This document shows positions 45,448 through 56,700 of a DNA stretch of 64,000 bases, piece by piece. The notes below the pieces were generated by a model that saw only the letters and a list, made by a program, of their open reading frames with translations, was not told the origin of the DNA and ran no database searches. Source of the stretch: Phocaeicola vulgatus ATCC 8482. Its GTDB lineage: Bacteria; Bacteroidota; Bacteroidia; Bacteroidales; Bacteroidaceae. The stretch spans positions 3,224,001-3,288,000 of the forward strand of contig NC_009614.1 of the NCBI RefSeq assembly GCF_000012825.1. The letters are read 5' to 3'. Both the position numbers and the translations under genes were made by a program. How positions within the stretch are numbered: the stretch's first letter is position 1; each line of letters opens with the position of its first letter.

Positions 45448-46707
45448 TTATTCGGTTACTTTCAACTTTACTAATTCAATTTTGGTTGCTGTTACTTTAA
45501 TTATTTTGAAATGGAATTTATCGAAAGTGATCTCTTCATGTATTTTGGGGAAGCTTTGGTATTGGTGCAGGATGAGTCCACCGATAGTTTGGTAATCATC
45601 ATTTTCCGGTAGGTCAAGTGAGAACAATTCATTGACTTTTTCGATTTCCAGACGTCCGGAAAGGATGTATTCATTGTCACCGACAGATTTGGCTATGTAA
45701 GAAGTCGTGTCATGCTCGTCTTCTATTTCACCGAAAATTTCTTCCACTAAATCTTCTAGCGCCACGATGCCGGATGTACCTCCGAATTCATCGACTACTA
45801 CAGCTAAGGATTTCTTTTGCTGCATGAATAGTTTCATCAGCTTATGCGCTCCCATCGTTTCGGGAGCAATAGGTAGTTGGCGTACACTCTTAGTCCAGTC
45901 GGTCTGTTCACGAAACATTTCAGAAGAATGGATATAACCTATAATATTGTCAATGTTTTCTTTATAGACAATGATTTTACTGATTCCGCTTTCAATGAAG
46001 CGGGCTTTTAGTTCTTCTATGGGAGTTCCATATTCTATGGCAACAATTTCGGTTCTGGGTACCATACAATCCCTAATTCTGATATTCGAAAAATCTAGTG
46101 CATTTTGGAATATCTTGACTTCGGTGTCTATGTCTTGTTCATTTTGAACATCTTGTATACTGCTTTGAATAAAGTAATCTAGATCGACTTTGGTAAAAGC
46201 TTTTTCATTGGCTTCTTTATTTGTTTTAATGCCTATTATGTAAAGTAATATATTGGATATTCCCGAAGCAAACTTGCTGATGGGATAGAGCAAGACATAG
46301 CAAATGTAAGTGGGAACTGCAAAAATATTCAGAGTGAAATTGGGATTAATCTTAAATAAGGTTTTAGGAAGGAACTCTCCTGTGACCAAGATGATTAATG
46401 TGGAAATAATTGTTTGGATCAGTACTAATAAAAAGTGGTTGTCTATCAATCCTGCCAGCAAGTTTTGTTCAATGACTTGTGCCATCAATATACCGTAAAT
46501 GACCAAAGCGATGTTGTTCCCTACCAACATGGTAGAGATAAAATTGTTCGGATTATGAAAGAAGATGGAAAGTATACGTGAATTTATGCTTTGGCTGTTA
46601 CGATCCATTTCAAAACGTAATTTATTGGATGAAACAAAGGCTATTTCCATGCCGGAGAAAAAAGCGGAAAAAGCCATTGTGATAAGAATTTGTATAATAA
46701 TACCCAT
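45448..46707 (-). CDS. CNNM/CorC-type membrane protein with CBS domains (hemolysin family)
   Basis: A 419-residue protein from the ATG at 46707 (MGIIIQILITMAFSAFFSGMEIAF). A start at 46755 would overlap lptC by 35 bp and adds no hydrophobic core. It has a DUF21 membrane domain with four helices (about 1-170), two CBS domains (about 195-320), and a CorC/HlyC domain (about 330-415). The name hemolysin is historical; relatives act in Mg2+ or Co2+ export, and GldE of gliding bacteria is close. It follows lptC by 13 bp. Confidence 0.85.
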   Translation of the reverse strand: MGIIIQILITMAFSAFFSGMEIAFVSSNKLRFEMDRNSQSINSRILSIFFHNPNNFISTMLVGNNIALVIYGILMAQVIEQNLLAGLIDNHFLLVLIQTIISTLIILVTGEFLPKTLFKINPNFTLNIFAVPTYICYVLLYPISKFASGISNILLYIIGIKTNKEANEKAFTKVDLDYFIQSSIQDVQNEQDIDTEVKIFQNALDFSNIRIRDCMVPRTEIVAIEYGTPIEELKARFIESGISKIIVYKENIDNIIGYIHSSEMFREQTDWTKSVRQLPIAPETMGAHKLMKLFMQQKKSLAVVVDEFGGTSGIVALEDLVEEIFGEIEDEHDTTSYIAKSVGDNEYILSGRLEIEKVNELFSLDLPENDDYQTIGGLILHQYQSFPKIHEEITFDKFHFKIIKVTATKIELVKLKVTE

Positions 46708-46720
46708 AATAGTGAGTGAA

Positions 46721-47365
46721 TTAGCGTATCGAATCAGTTCTGGTGCTATTTGCAACAGCTTTTGTACTGTCTGCTGGTGCTGTATCTTCTACAGTGAAAA
46801 TACCTGTGTTATTATAAATTTGATATTCTGTCATTTGCTGGTTGGATTCAAATCCATAACCGGTAATGATTTTGTCTTCTTGTTCAATGCGGATAAATTT
46901 GTCAGAATAGACCCTTTCCTGTTTTTCATCCCAAAAGAGCAGGTCTGTGTCAAATTTGTCGCCTCTTTGGCTGCGGATATGCACATTGCTTCTCAATTCC
47001 CAAAGTTTCTTTTTCTCGTAGTAATAGGCTGTATCGGCTTTTATGCTGGCATCAATATGGAATAGGGAATCAAACTTTTCCAGATAAACTCCTTTTTCAA
47101 AAGCCCAATAAGGAGGGTTCTTTTTATCATAAATTTCCCATTCTTCTGTGATAATTTTGTAGCGGGTAATACCGGAATCGGATATAAGGGTAGTAACCCC
47201 CAATGTTTTCATGCTAGGCAATGAATCTCTTTCTGTAATGGCTTCCGCCAGATTTTTTTCGCCTCCTGAGCATGCTGGGAATAAAACAAACATAACAGTT
47301 GCCCAAATGGCAACTGTTATGTTTAGAAATATAAAGTGTGATTCTTGTTTTTTTTCAGACGACAT
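46721..47365 (-). CDS. lptC: LPS export ABC transporter periplasmic protein LptC
   Basis: LptC bridges the LptBFG transporter to LptA in moving LPS across the periplasm. The 214-residue protein has one N-terminal transmembrane segment (about 12-31) followed by the LptC beta-jellyroll (MKTLGVTTLISDSGITRYKIITEEWEIYD near 51-79, FDSLFHIDASIKADTAYYYEKKKLWELRSNVHIRSQRG near 98-135). It is a little longer than E. coli LptC at both ends. It begins 2 bp after the TPR gene and is part of the envelope operon from coaX. Confidence 0.88.
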   Translation of the reverse strand: MSSEKKQESHFIFLNITVAIWATVMFVLFPACSGGEKNLAEAITERDSLPSMKTLGVTTLISDSGITRYKIITEEWEIYDKKNPPYWAFEKGVYLEKFDSLFHIDASIKADTAYYYEKKKLWELRSNVHIRSQRGDKFDTDLLFWDEKQERVYSDKFIRIEQEDKIITGYGFESNQQMTEYQIYNNTGIFTVEDTAPADSTKAVANSTRTDSIR

Positions 47366-47367
47366 AA

Positions 47368-48723
47368 TTATCTGATAGTTGTTGTTTCACCAATCCATCC
47401 ACCGATTGTAACAGAGTCACCTTTCTTCAAGCTGAGGAAGAACAAGTCTGCGTCTTTAGGAGTATGGGCTGCATAAGTACCAATTAGTTTATTTGCTTCT
47501 TCAGCAACACTAGGATCTACACTTTTTGCTTTCTGTAATTTGTCGATAACAGCAAAATAAGTACACTTGTTCAATGCGGCTTCATCACTCCAGTTAGGGC
47601 TTGATGCATACATATTAGCAATTAAAATGTAAGGCTTACCATTGTTTCCATCCAATGAGATTGACTTCAGCGCATATTGTTTTGCCTTGCTCAACTGTTT
47701 TTTGCTGAATAAAATAGCAGCGGTTTTGTATGCATAGTCGGCTTTCTTTAATGGGTCTTGTTCTAAGTTGATAGCCTGATCAAAATAGTCGATACATTTG
47801 TCCATATCACCTTTCTTGTAATACATGTATCCGCAACCTACAGCAGTTTCGGCAGTCGGTTCGATGGCATGTGCGGCTTCAGATGCAGCAAAGTAAGCTT
47901 CCTGTTCTGTACAGTTTAGCATCTGCATTACAGAAATAACTTGCTTCAGATAATCCAAATTAGTTTTGTTTTGTTCAACTTTCGGAGCATAGATAGCTTG
48001 TAGGTTGTCGCAAGTCGCTACACCACTGTTAATGAAAAATGCATCGATATTGTCTTTTGCCACTTTCAATAATTTTTTGTCATTTTCCTTTGTAGCAGCT
48101 TTTAAAGCTCCATCAGCAACTCCTGATGCAAACAAGTAATCCTGAATGAATTGTTCTTTGTATGCTTCATCACTCTTCATTTTACGGGCAGCAGCATCCA
48201 TGAATTCTTGTAATACAAAATAGTCGGAATTTTCTTTTTCAAGTTCAATGGCTTCTTTGAACATGTTGTATGCTTCATTCATGTCCTGTCCACCCATTGT
48301 GAAGTAGTCATGTGCCTTCATTCCGATAATTGAACCCTTTGTAGCATCTCTTTTAACCAACTTGTTCAAATCGTCCAGATATTGGATACGCTGGTCGTGA
48401 ACTTTCATCAGTTCATTGAAGTATTGTTTTTGCTTAGCTGCATCTTTTTCACCGGCTATTAAAGCACGAAGAATTTTTGCACCATTAGTATAAGTACTTA
48501 CTTGAGCTTTGGGGGCTTCTGTAAATACGCTCATCCAAGGAGTATAGGCGTCCTTGAAATTGTTAGTTTTGACATACTCAGTGTAAATACTGATATTTTT
48601 CAAGCATCGGATACTGTCTTCACCATGTCCGAATCTTGATCCGTCTGACGCTCCGGTCTGAGCGAAAGAAGCTGTTGTACCTAAGGAAAGAACGAACAGC
48701 GCTGTTACCATCTTCATTTTCAT
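47368..48723 (-). CDS. exported tetratricopeptide-repeat protein
   Basis: A 451-residue protein with a signal peptide (about 1-21, ending SFA) and TPR-like helix pairs, clearest near 310-400 (TAVGCGYMYYKKGDMDKCIDYFDQAINLEQDPLKKADYAYKTAAILFSKKQLSKAKQYALKSI region). TPR proteins act as scaffolds or adaptors in the periplasm or at the outer membrane. It sits between an outer-membrane barrel gene (46 bp gap) and lptC (2 bp gap), so a role in envelope assembly is likely by context. No enzymatic motif is seen. Confidence 0.8.
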   Translation of the reverse strand: MKMKMVTALFVLSLGTTASFAQTGASDGSRFGHGEDSIRCLKNISIYTEYVKTNNFKDAYTPWMSVFTEAPKAQVSTYTNGAKILRALIAGEKDAAKQKQYFNELMKVHDQRIQYLDDLNKLVKRDATKGSIIGMKAHDYFTMGGQDMNEAYNMFKEAIELEKENSDYFVLQEFMDAAARKMKSDEAYKEQFIQDYLFASGVADGALKAATKENDKKLLKVAKDNIDAFFINSGVATCDNLQAIYAPKVEQNKTNLDYLKQVISVMQMLNCTEQEAYFAASEAAHAIEPTAETAVGCGYMYYKKGDMDKCIDYFDQAINLEQDPLKKADYAYKTAAILFSKKQLSKAKQYALKSISLDGNNGKPYILIANMYASSPNWSDEAALNKCTYFAVIDKLQKAKSVDPSVAEEANKLIGTYAAHTPKDADLFFLSLKKGDSVTIGGWIGETTTIR

Positions 48724-48769
48724 CGTATATAAATTTAGTTGTTGTTATTTATTTGCTTCTCTCCATTTA

Positions 48770-50086
48770 TTAATCCACTTTCCATTTCATGAACCAACGT
48801 TCATTGAAAGTGAGCCCGATATTGATTCTCAAATAGTTCTCTTCCATTAATCCTTTAAATTTAGGACTGACTTTAATGTATTGTCCGGAAATGTTCAGCA
48901 TAGATTTACTTTGGAACATGGGAAGTCCGAAACCTACACTGACGCCATATTCGCGTGCACCGTCTTGAAAACTGGTTGCTCCTGTGTCCGGATCAGTATA
49001 GCTTACCTTATTATAAGGAGTTGAATAATAAGCTCCCATACGGTAACGGATACGCTTCAGATAGTTGTGGCTGATATAACTTGGTACGAATTCCGCACCA
49101 AAAGCTATTTTTGTGCGGTTATTCATTTCCACACTTTCTTTGTTGAACTTGCTCCAAGTCAGATCGGCTGTATTCCATTTTTGTAAAGTATAGTCAACCC
49201 CAATCGTCAGGCGGTTGTCATATACATAAGTAAGACCTGCACCAAATGTATGTGGCATTTTAAACGGGTTGGGAATAGTATCGCCGGTTTGTGACTGTAC
49301 ATAAATGGAACCATTACTTTCCGTACCTGTCTGATGATATTTATATGCATCTCCGTGCAAGGTATGTCCCAGTGTATAAACGGCACCTACATTTATTGTG
49401 TTTTTCTTGTTTAACTTATAAGTATACTGTAAACCAAAATCCAATTTATAATCACTGATGGAAAATTTGTCTAATTTGATACTACGTGTATCTGTCGCTC
49501 CAATAGCTGTCATGGATTGATGGGTAATGTCTCCATAAAGATATGAAAAATTTGCACCAACAGACAAATTATTAAATACTTTATAACCTAATCCTACAAA
49601 AACCTGATGAAAGCCTCCGTCGCCATTATAAGATTCGGCCCACTTTCCGTTATTGTCTACATCCTCAAAATCATGTGTTTTGGAAATGTTGTAACCTACT
49701 GTGGAAAATGGAAGAAAACCAACTGTCATTCCCATTTTTTGCCATAGACGGAATTGCATGGCCAAATAGTCAAAACTTGAGTTTTTAGCATTGGTTTTTA
49801 CATTACCATCCTTGAAGTTCGCATTTTGAAGAGTCATTCCTGCATCGAACAAGAATGTCAATGAATCGATAGCTGTATAAGATGCCGGATTAGACGCGTT
49901 GATTTGGTAGCCGTTTCGCAAACCGTATGCTATTCCTCCCATTGCTTTACTGTTACCAAAATTTTGATCAGCTAACTGACCAAAGCCGTAGCGTGTATAG
50001 GGAGAATTTGTGCTTGTTTGGGCTACGGCCAGCCCTGTGACTGTGAGTAATATTGACGCACTAATCAGTCTTTTATAATTTATCAT
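48770..50086 (-). CDS. predicted outer membrane beta-barrel protein
   Basis: A 438-residue exported protein with a signal peptide (about 1-22, ending VAQ) and an alternating pattern of beta strands ending in aromatics, for example [21 protein letters not shown] near 97-117 and [20 protein letters not shown] at the end. The opening [11 protein letters not shown]... resembles FadL/OmpP1-like or PorV-type barrels of Bacteroidetes. It overlaps coaX by 14 bp. The cargo or function is unknown. Confidence 0.75.
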   Translation of the reverse strand: MINYKRLISASILLTVTGLAVAQTSTNSPYTRYGFGQLADQNFGNSKAMGGIAYGLRNGYQINASNPASYTAIDSLTFLFDAGMTLQNANFKDGNVKTNAKNSSFDYLAMQFRLWQKMGMTVGFLPFSTVGYNISKTHDFEDVDNNGKWAESYNGDGGFHQVFVGLGYKVFNNLSVGANFSYLYGDITHQSMTAIGATDTRSIKLDKFSISDYKLDFGLQYTYKLNKKNTINVGAVYTLGHTLHGDAYKYHQTGTESNGSIYVQSQTGDTIPNPFKMPHTFGAGLTYVYDNRLTIGVDYTLQKWNTADLTWSKFNKESVEMNNRTKIAFGAEFVPSYISHNYLKRIRYRMGAYYSTPYNKVSYTDPDTGATSFQDGAREYGVSVGFGLPMFQSKSMLNISGQYIKVSPKFKGLMEENYLRINIGLTFNERWFMKWKVD

Positions 50087-50801
50087 TATAGCTTAATATT
50101 CTGTTTAAACCTTTCAATACTAAAAATCTATCTGCAAAGATGATACTTTTTAATTTTGTATCAAAAGAAAATTCATCTCCGCCCGTTAAAAAAACCAAAA
50201 GCTCCGGATAATTCTTTTGAAGATGGGTGATATAGCCGCTCATTTCAAATTCCATTCCGCGAATGACTCCTGCCCGGATAGCCGTTTCTGTAGATTGTCC
50301 ATACATCGGAACTTCTCCTTTAGCGCTTACTTTGGGAAGTTTGTCGGTGAATATGTTCAATGCCTTGAAACGCATACGCATTCCTGGAGAAATATTGCCT
50401 CCATGATAGGCTCCGTCAGCGTCAATAAAATCGTATGTGACACAGGTTCCTGCGTCAATAACCAGCACATCGTGTCCAGGCTTCAGCCAGTTTGCTGCGA
50501 CCACAGCTGCTAAACGGTCCATGCCCAGTGTTTGAGGCGTTTTATATAAATTAGTGACGGGAACAGGGGTTTCATGACTTAATTCGATGATGTTAAAAGG
50601 CAATCTTTCCAGTTGGTGCCGGATCGTATTGCTTAGTGTTATGACAGAAGCTATGATACCTCGTTTCAACGGGTATCGGGAGCAAAGCATCGGGAGGCAA
50701 TCTAAAGAATGATTGGAGCCACGAAATACTTCAACTAACTCGCCTTTGTCGAATATAGCCAATTTGGCTACTGAGTTTCCTATGTCGATTATTAAATTCA
50801 C
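50073..50801 (-). CDS. coaX: type III pantothenate kinase
   Basis: The first step of coenzyme A synthesis, phosphorylating pantothenate. The 242-residue protein has the type III signatures: [12 protein letters not shown] near 6-17, [18 protein letters not shown] near 88-105, [12 protein letters not shown] near 115-126, and GGDEFSF near 206-212. It starts the minus-strand operon and its end overlaps the next gene by 14 bp in another frame. Confidence 0.95.
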   Translation of the reverse strand: MNLIIDIGNSVAKLAIFDKGELVEVFRGSNHSLDCLPMLCSRYPLKRGIIASVITLSNTIRHQLERLPFNIIELSHETPVPVTNLYKTPQTLGMDRLAAVVAANWLKPGHDVLVIDAGTCVTYDFIDADGAYHGGNISPGMRMRFKALNIFTDKLPKVSAKGEVPMYGQSTETAIRAGVIRGMEFEMSGYITHLQKNYPELLVFLTGGDEFSFDTKLKSIIFADRFLVLKGLNRILSYNDKL

Positions 50802-50894
50802 AACTTTGCTTTTTCGGCTGCAAAGTAACGCAAAAAATAAATAGGAATAGCAATAAAAAATGGTATTTGTGAGGAATTAATTAATATTTAGGTG

Positions 50895-50902
50895 TACTTT
50901 TG
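50895..50902 (+). promoter_or_regulatory. -7 element of the DUF4105 gene
   Basis: TACTTTTG matches the consensus and lies inside the only longer in-frame extension of the gene, which argues that translation starts downstream at 50919 or 50928. A TTTG 25 bp upstream (50866-50869) is a loose -33. Confidence 0.55.
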
Positions 50903-50927
50903 CATCGGTAAACAGAGAATGGAATTT

Positions 50928-52103
50928 ATGAATAAATTAATTATAGCATTGATATTGTTATTCTTTTTCTTGGGCCAATCGGTTAGAGGTCAGGAAGATA
51001 ACATAAAGGTAAGTCTGATGACTTGTGCTCCCGGTACGGAAATATATGCTTTGTTCGGGCATACGGCATTGCGCTATGAGGATAAGGCACGTGGAGAGGA
51101 CTGGGTGTTTAATTATGGTATGTTCAGCTTTAATACTCCCCATTTTATCTATCGTTTTGTCAAAGGAGAAACTGATTATGAATTGGGCGTAACCCGTTAT
51201 CCTTATTTTGAAGGCAGTTATGCTATGCGTGGTTCCTCGGTCTATCAGCAGACATTGAATTTGACTATTTCGGAAAAACAGGAACTCAGAAGATTGCTGG
51301 AAGAGAATTATCTGCCGGAGAATAGGGTTTACCGTTATAACTTTTTCTATGATAATTGCACTACCCGTGCGCGTGATGTAATAGAAAGGTGTATTGAAGG
51401 GAAGGTTGTTTATTCTGAAGGAAAGGAGGGGCTCTCTTTTCGGGATATTGTCCATCAATATACTAAAGGACACAAATGGGATGAGTTGGGCATTGATATG
51501 TGTTTGGGCAGTGAAGCTGATAAGCCTATTGATGCGCGTAAGCAGATGTTCGCCCCTTTTTATTTGCTGGAAGCGGCAAAAAAAGCGACTATAGTAGTAG
51601 GTGACAGCGTGCGTCCTTTGATTCTGCATGAAAAAAAGGTGGTGGATGCAGAACCGGAGAATGTTGGTGACGGTTTTCCATTGTCACCCCTGGCGTGTGT
51701 CTTTATTTTAATAGGAATTACTTGTTTTGTAGGATGGTTGCAGTTTAAAACCAGGAAAATAATCTGGATTTGGGATTTGCTTCTTTTTGGTGTACAAGGG
51801 TTAGCGGGGTGTGTCATTACTTTCCTGGTCCTTTTTTCTACTCATCCTACGGTAGGGTCCAATTGGCTTATCCTTTTATTGAATCCTATCCCTTTACTTT
51901 ACCTTCCGGTCATGGTTTGTCGAGCTATAAAAGGTAAAAAAGACCTCTATCATACAATAAATGTAGCGTATTTAACACTTTTTATAATGATAATGCCGTT
52001 TGTACAGCAAAAATTCAATGTAACGGTATTACCTTTGGCACTGTGTTTGTTGATATGTTCTGCAAACCACGTTTTATTATATTACAGACAAAACAATAAA
52101 TGA
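50928..52103 (+). CDS. DUF4105 domain membrane protein
   Basis: A 391-residue protein with a signal-like helix (MNKLIIALILLFFFLGQSVRG at 1-21), an N-terminal DUF4105 domain of about 25-165 (GTEIYALFGHTALRYED with a conserved His, FFYDNCTTRARDVIE with a Cys), and C-terminal transmembrane helices (about 240-390). The Cys/His pattern resembles a NlpC/P60-like or lipid-related enzyme fold, but the reaction is unknown. The ATG at 50919 is an alternative. It overlaps the next gene by 4 bases (ATGA), so the two are coupled. Confidence 0.85.
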   Translation: MNKLIIALILLFFFLGQSVRGQEDNIKVSLMTCAPGTEIYALFGHTALRYEDKARGEDWVFNYGMFSFNTPHFIYRFVKGETDYELGVTRYPYFEGSYAMRGSSVYQQTLNLTISEKQELRRLLEENYLPENRVYRYNFFYDNCTTRARDVIERCIEGKVVYSEGKEGLSFRDIVHQYTKGHKWDELGIDMCLGSEADKPIDARKQMFAPFYLLEAAKKATIVVGDSVRPLILHEKKVVDAEPENVGDGFPLSPLACVFILIGITCFVGWLQFKTRKIIWIWDLLLFGVQGLAGCVITFLVLFSTHPTVGSNWLILLLNPIPLLYLPVMVCRAIKGKKDLYHTINVAYLTLFIMIMPFVQQKFNVTVLPLALCLLICSANHVLLYYRQNNK

Positions 52104-53683
52104 AAGGACGCATCTTAACTTCTCTTTTGACTGTTATCGCATTAACAGGGTTGCAGGCACAGAACATTCCTGCGGTTCCCAGGTTGGTGGTCGGATTGAC
52201 TATTGACCAGTTGCGGACTGATTATATAGAGGCTTTTTCGGCTTTATACGGTGAACGTGGTTTCAAGCGGTTGTGGAGAGAAGGACGGATTTATCGGAAT
52301 GCCGAATATGACTTTATTAATGTGGATAAGTCATCAGCTGTAGCGGCCATTTATTCTGGCACTACACCTTATACCAACGGAATCGTGGGGGATAACTGGA
52401 TGGACCGCAGTACTCTGCGAGTTCTTAATTGTGTGGACGATGCTGATTTTATGGGTATTTACACTTCAGAGTCCACTTCTCCGCAGAAAATGAAGGTGTC
52501 GACTTTGACAGATGAGTTGGTAATAGCCACACAAGGAATAGCTGAAGTTTATTCTATCGCTCCTACACGTGAAATGGCGGTGTTGGCTGCCGGTCATGCT
52601 TCGAAAGGTGCATTCTGGTTGAATGATGAAACAGGAAAATGGAGTGGCAGTACATATTATGGTACATTTCCTGCATGGGTGACTACTTATAATGACCGTG
52701 AAGGATTGGATTTCCGTATCGGCAATATGTCGTGGGAGCCTTATTTGCCTGTGACTGTCTATAAATATTTGACTAGCGAGAACAAACAAGTTACGTTCAA
52801 GCATAATTTCGATGACGAGCGGAAAAATAAATACCGTAAATTGAAAACAAGCCCTTATGCTAATGATGAGGTAAACCGTTTGGTTAATGCTTGTTTTAGT
52901 AATACTTCCATTGGAAAGGATGCTGTTCCGGACTTTTTGTCACTGGCATATTATGCCGGGAATTATGATCATAAGGCTCCTGCAGAACTCCCGATGGAAA
53001 TGCAGGATACCTATGTACGTCTGGACAACAGTATTGCTGAATTATTGGAATTGATAGACCGGAAGGTTGGTTTGAACAATACTTTATTCTTTATAACCTC
53101 TACAGGATATGCTGACGCTGATCCTGTTGATTCTCCTCAATATAAAATACCGGGTGGAGAATTCCATATTGAACGTTGTTCTGCTCTGTTGAACCTTTAT
53201 TTGGCAGCTATTTACGGTGAAGGACAATGGGTGGAGGCGCATTTTGAGCAGCAAATATACTTGAATCATAAGCTGATAGAGCAGAAACAACTGAATATAT
53301 CCGAGATATTAAATCGTGCGGCAGAATTCTTGGTACAGTTCAGCGGAGTGAAAGATGTGTATTCTTCACAACGTTTGCAATTGGGAGCGTGGACTCCTAC
53401 CATTGATAAAATAAAGAATTACTATAACCCGATATGTTCCGGAGACTTATGGATAGAAGTCTTACCAGGCTGGACTGTATTCCGTGAACATTCGCTTGAT
53501 ACGCAGGTGCAACGCTATTCATATGCGTCGGCTCCATTGATTTTCATTGGGAACGGAATGAAACCGGAAATAATCCATGCGCCTATAAAAATAGGCAATA
53601 TAGCACCCACCGTAGCCCATTACATGCGTATTCGTGCTCCTAATGCAGCCGTTCTGGCACCAATGACAGACATCAGAAAATAA
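52100..53683 (+). CDS. alkaline phosphatase family protein, active site apparently degenerate
   Basis: A 527-residue exported protein (signal about 1-21) related to the PafA-type alkaline phosphatases. The first metal Asp is present (VVGLTIDQLRTDY near 31-43). However, the region that normally holds the catalytic Thr and a GH pair reads DKSSAVAAIYSGTTPYTNGIVGD. The usual DHG metal site reads FFITSTGYADADPVD, and the usual TDYVGH reads AGNYDHK. Most metal and nucleophile residues therefore seem to be lost. It may be a binding protein or may use altered chemistry. It is coupled to DUF4105 and lies upstream of secA. Confidence 0.75.
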   Translation: MKGRILTSLLTVIALTGLQAQNIPAVPRLVVGLTIDQLRTDYIEAFSALYGERGFKRLWREGRIYRNAEYDFINVDKSSAVAAIYSGTTPYTNGIVGDNWMDRSTLRVLNCVDDADFMGIYTSESTSPQKMKVSTLTDELVIATQGIAEVYSIAPTREMAVLAAGHASKGAFWLNDETGKWSGSTYYGTFPAWVTTYNDREGLDFRIGNMSWEPYLPVTVYKYLTSENKQVTFKHNFDDERKNKYRKLKTSPYANDEVNRLVNACFSNTSIGKDAVPDFLSLAYYAGNYDHKAPAELPMEMQDTYVRLDNSIAELLELIDRKVGLNNTLFFITSTGYADADPVDSPQYKIPGGEFHIERCSALLNLYLAAIYGEGQWVEAHFEQQIYLNHKLIEQKQLNISEILNRAAEFLVQFSGVKDVYSSQRLQLGAWTPTIDKIKNYYNPICSGDLWIEVLPGWTVFREHSLDTQVQRYSYASAPLIFIGNGMKPEIIHAPIKIGNIAPTVAHYMRIRAPNAAVLAPMTDIRK

Positions 53684-53722
53684 TATTAAGGAGAGAAGTG
53701 CAAATAAATCAGCATTTTATTG

Positions 53723-53730
53723 TAACTTTG
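53723..53730 (+). promoter_or_regulatory. -7 element upstream of secA
   Basis: TAACTTTG matches the consensus exactly, 49 bp before the secA ATG, with no clear -33. Read-through from the upstream gene is also possible. Confidence 0.5.
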
Positions 53731-53778
53731 CACTTTCAAAAGTAATCAAATTAGAAAATAATAAAAACAAAAAATACA

Positions 53779-56700
53779 ATGGGATTTAATGAATTTATTG
53801 GCAAATTGTTTGGAAATAAGGCCACTCGTGACATGAAAGAAATCAAGCCATGGGTTGATAAAATAAAGGCTGTTTATCCGGAAATTGCCAAATTGAGCAA
53901 TGACGAGCTTCGTGCAAAAACAGTAGAATTAAAGAAGTACATTTCTGATTCGGCTGCTGAGGAACAAAAGAAGATAGAAGAATTGAAAGGTACTATCGAA
54001 ACTACAGAACTGGAAGATCGTGAGGGCATCTTCGCGCAGATAGACAAACTGGAAAAAGAAGTGCTGGAAAAATATGAAAAAGCACTGGATGATGTACTTC
54101 CGCAGGCTTTTGCCATTGTAAAAGACACTGCACGCCGTTTCTCTGAAAATCCGGAATTGGTTGTAACCGCTACCGATTTTGACCGTGAATTGGCTGCTCA
54201 AGGAAAAGATTTTGTGCGTATTGAGGACGATAAGGCGATTTGGCAGAACCATTGGATTGCTGGTGGTAATGACATGGTATGGAGCATGGTGCATTACGAT
54301 GTGCAGTTATTCGGTGGTGTAGTGTTACATAAAGGCAAGATTGCCGAAATGGCTACTGGTGAAGGTAAGACGTTGGTAGCCACTTTGCCTGTGTTTTTGA
54401 ATGCACTGACCGGTAATGGCGTACATGTAGTTACTGTTAATGATTACTTGTCAAAACGTGACTCGGAATGGATGGGGCCATTGTATCAGTTCCATGGATT
54501 GAGTGTGGACTGTATTGATAAACACCAGCCCAATTCTGATGCACGCCGCAGAGCTTATATGGCCGATATCACTTTCGGTACGAATAATGAATTCGGTTTC
54601 GATTACTTGCGTGACAATATGGCTGTCAGTCCAAAAGACTTGGTGCAGCGTAAACATAATTATGCTATTGTCGATGAGGTGGACTCTGTATTGATTGACG
54701 ATGCTCGTACTCCGTTGATTATTTCCGGTCCTGTTCCTAAAGGTGAGGATCAGTTGTTTGAGCAACTCCGTCCTTTGGTAGAGCGTCTGTTTGAAGCTCA
54801 GAAAAAGTTGGCTACCCAATATTTGGCCGATGCCAAACGCTTGATTGCATCGGATGACAAGAAAGATCAGGAAGAGGGATTTTTGGCATTGTTCCGTAGT
54901 CATAAGGCACTGCCCAAAAATAAGCCGTTAATCAAGTTCCTAAGTGAACAAGGTATTAAGGCAGGTATGCTGAAGACCGAGGAAATTTATATGGAACAGA
55001 ATAACAAGCGTATGCCTGAAGCCACTGATCCATTGTATTTCGTAATTGATGAAAAGCAAAACAGCGTAGATTTGACCGACAAAGGTATCGACCTGATTAC
55101 AGGAAATGCGGCAGATCCTACTTTATTCGTTTTGCCTGATATTACTTCCCAATTGTCTGCTTTGGAAAATGAGACAGATTTGACAGAAGAAGAAAAACTG
55201 GCCAAGAAAGATGAACTGATGACAAATTACGCTATCAAGTCTGAACGCGTACACACTATCAACCAGTTGCTGAAGGCTTATGCCATGTTCGAAAAGGATG
55301 ACGAATATGTTGTAATCGACGGACAGGTTAAGATTGTTGACGAACAGACAGGACGTATTATGGAAGGCCGTCGTTATTCTGACGGTTTGCATCAGGCTAT
55401 TGAGGCCAAAGAAGGCGTGAAGGTGGAAGCAGCTACCCAGACCTTTGCTACCATCACTTTACAGAACTATTTCCGTATGTATCATAAATTGTCGGGTATG
55501 ACCGGTACAGCGGAAACGGAAGCGGGAGAACTTTGGGATATTTATAAATTGGATGTCGTTGTTATTCCGACGAATCGTCCTATTGCCCGTAAAGATATGA
55601 ATGATCGCGTTTATAAGACAAAACGTGAGAAGTATAAAGCTGTCATCGAAGAGATTGAAGAAATGGTAAAAGAAGGACGTCCTGTTCTGGTAGGTACCAC
55701 TTCGGTGGAAATCTCTGAAATGTTGAGCAAAATGCTTGCAATGCGCAAGATTGAGCATAATGTGTTGAATGCGAAACTGCATCAAAGAGAGGCGGATATT
55801 GTGGCACAGGCAGGTCAGAAGAGTATCGTGACTATTGCTACCAACATGGCAGGTCGTGGTACCGACATTAAGCTGAGTCCGGAAGTGAAAGCTGCGGGCG
55901 GTTTGGCTATTATCGGTACGGAACGTCATGAAAGTCGCCGCGTGGACCGTCAGTTGCGTGGTCGTGCCGGTCGTCAAGGGGATCCGGGTTCATCTGTGTT
56001 CTTTGTATCATTGGAAGATGATTTGATGCGTTTGTTCTCTTCAGATCGTATTGCCAGTGTAATGGATAAACTTGGCTTCAAAGAAGGTGAGATGATTGAA
56101 CACAAGATGATTTCAAATTCCATTGAACGTGCTCAGAAGAAAGTGGAAGAAAATAACTTTGGTATTCGTAAACGCTTGCTGGAATATGATGATGTGATGA
56201 ACAAACAGCGTGTGGCTGTTTATACCAAACGTCGTCATGCCTTGATGGGTGAGCGTATCGGTATGGATATCGTGAATATGATTTGGGATCGTTGCGCTTA
56301 TGCTGTAGAATTGGGCGACTTTGATAATGTGAAGATGGAAATATTGCAGACATTGGCAATGGAAGTACCATTCACAGAAGAGGAGTACAACAAGATGAGA
56401 AAAGAAGATCTTGCTGAGAAAACCTTTGAAGCGGCAATGAACAACTTCAAGCGCAAGACAGACCGTATGGCCCAGATTGCCAATCCCGTTATCAAACAGG
56501 TATATGAGATGCAAGGGCATATGTACGAAAACATCATGATTCCTATTACGGATGGCAAACGCTTGTATAATATCTCTGTCAACTTGAAGGCGGCTTATGA
56601 AACAGAAGGCAAGGAGATTGTGAAGTCATTTGAGAAGGCGATTCTGCTTCATACTATTGATGATGCATGGAAAGAAAACCTGCGTGAACTGGATGAACTG

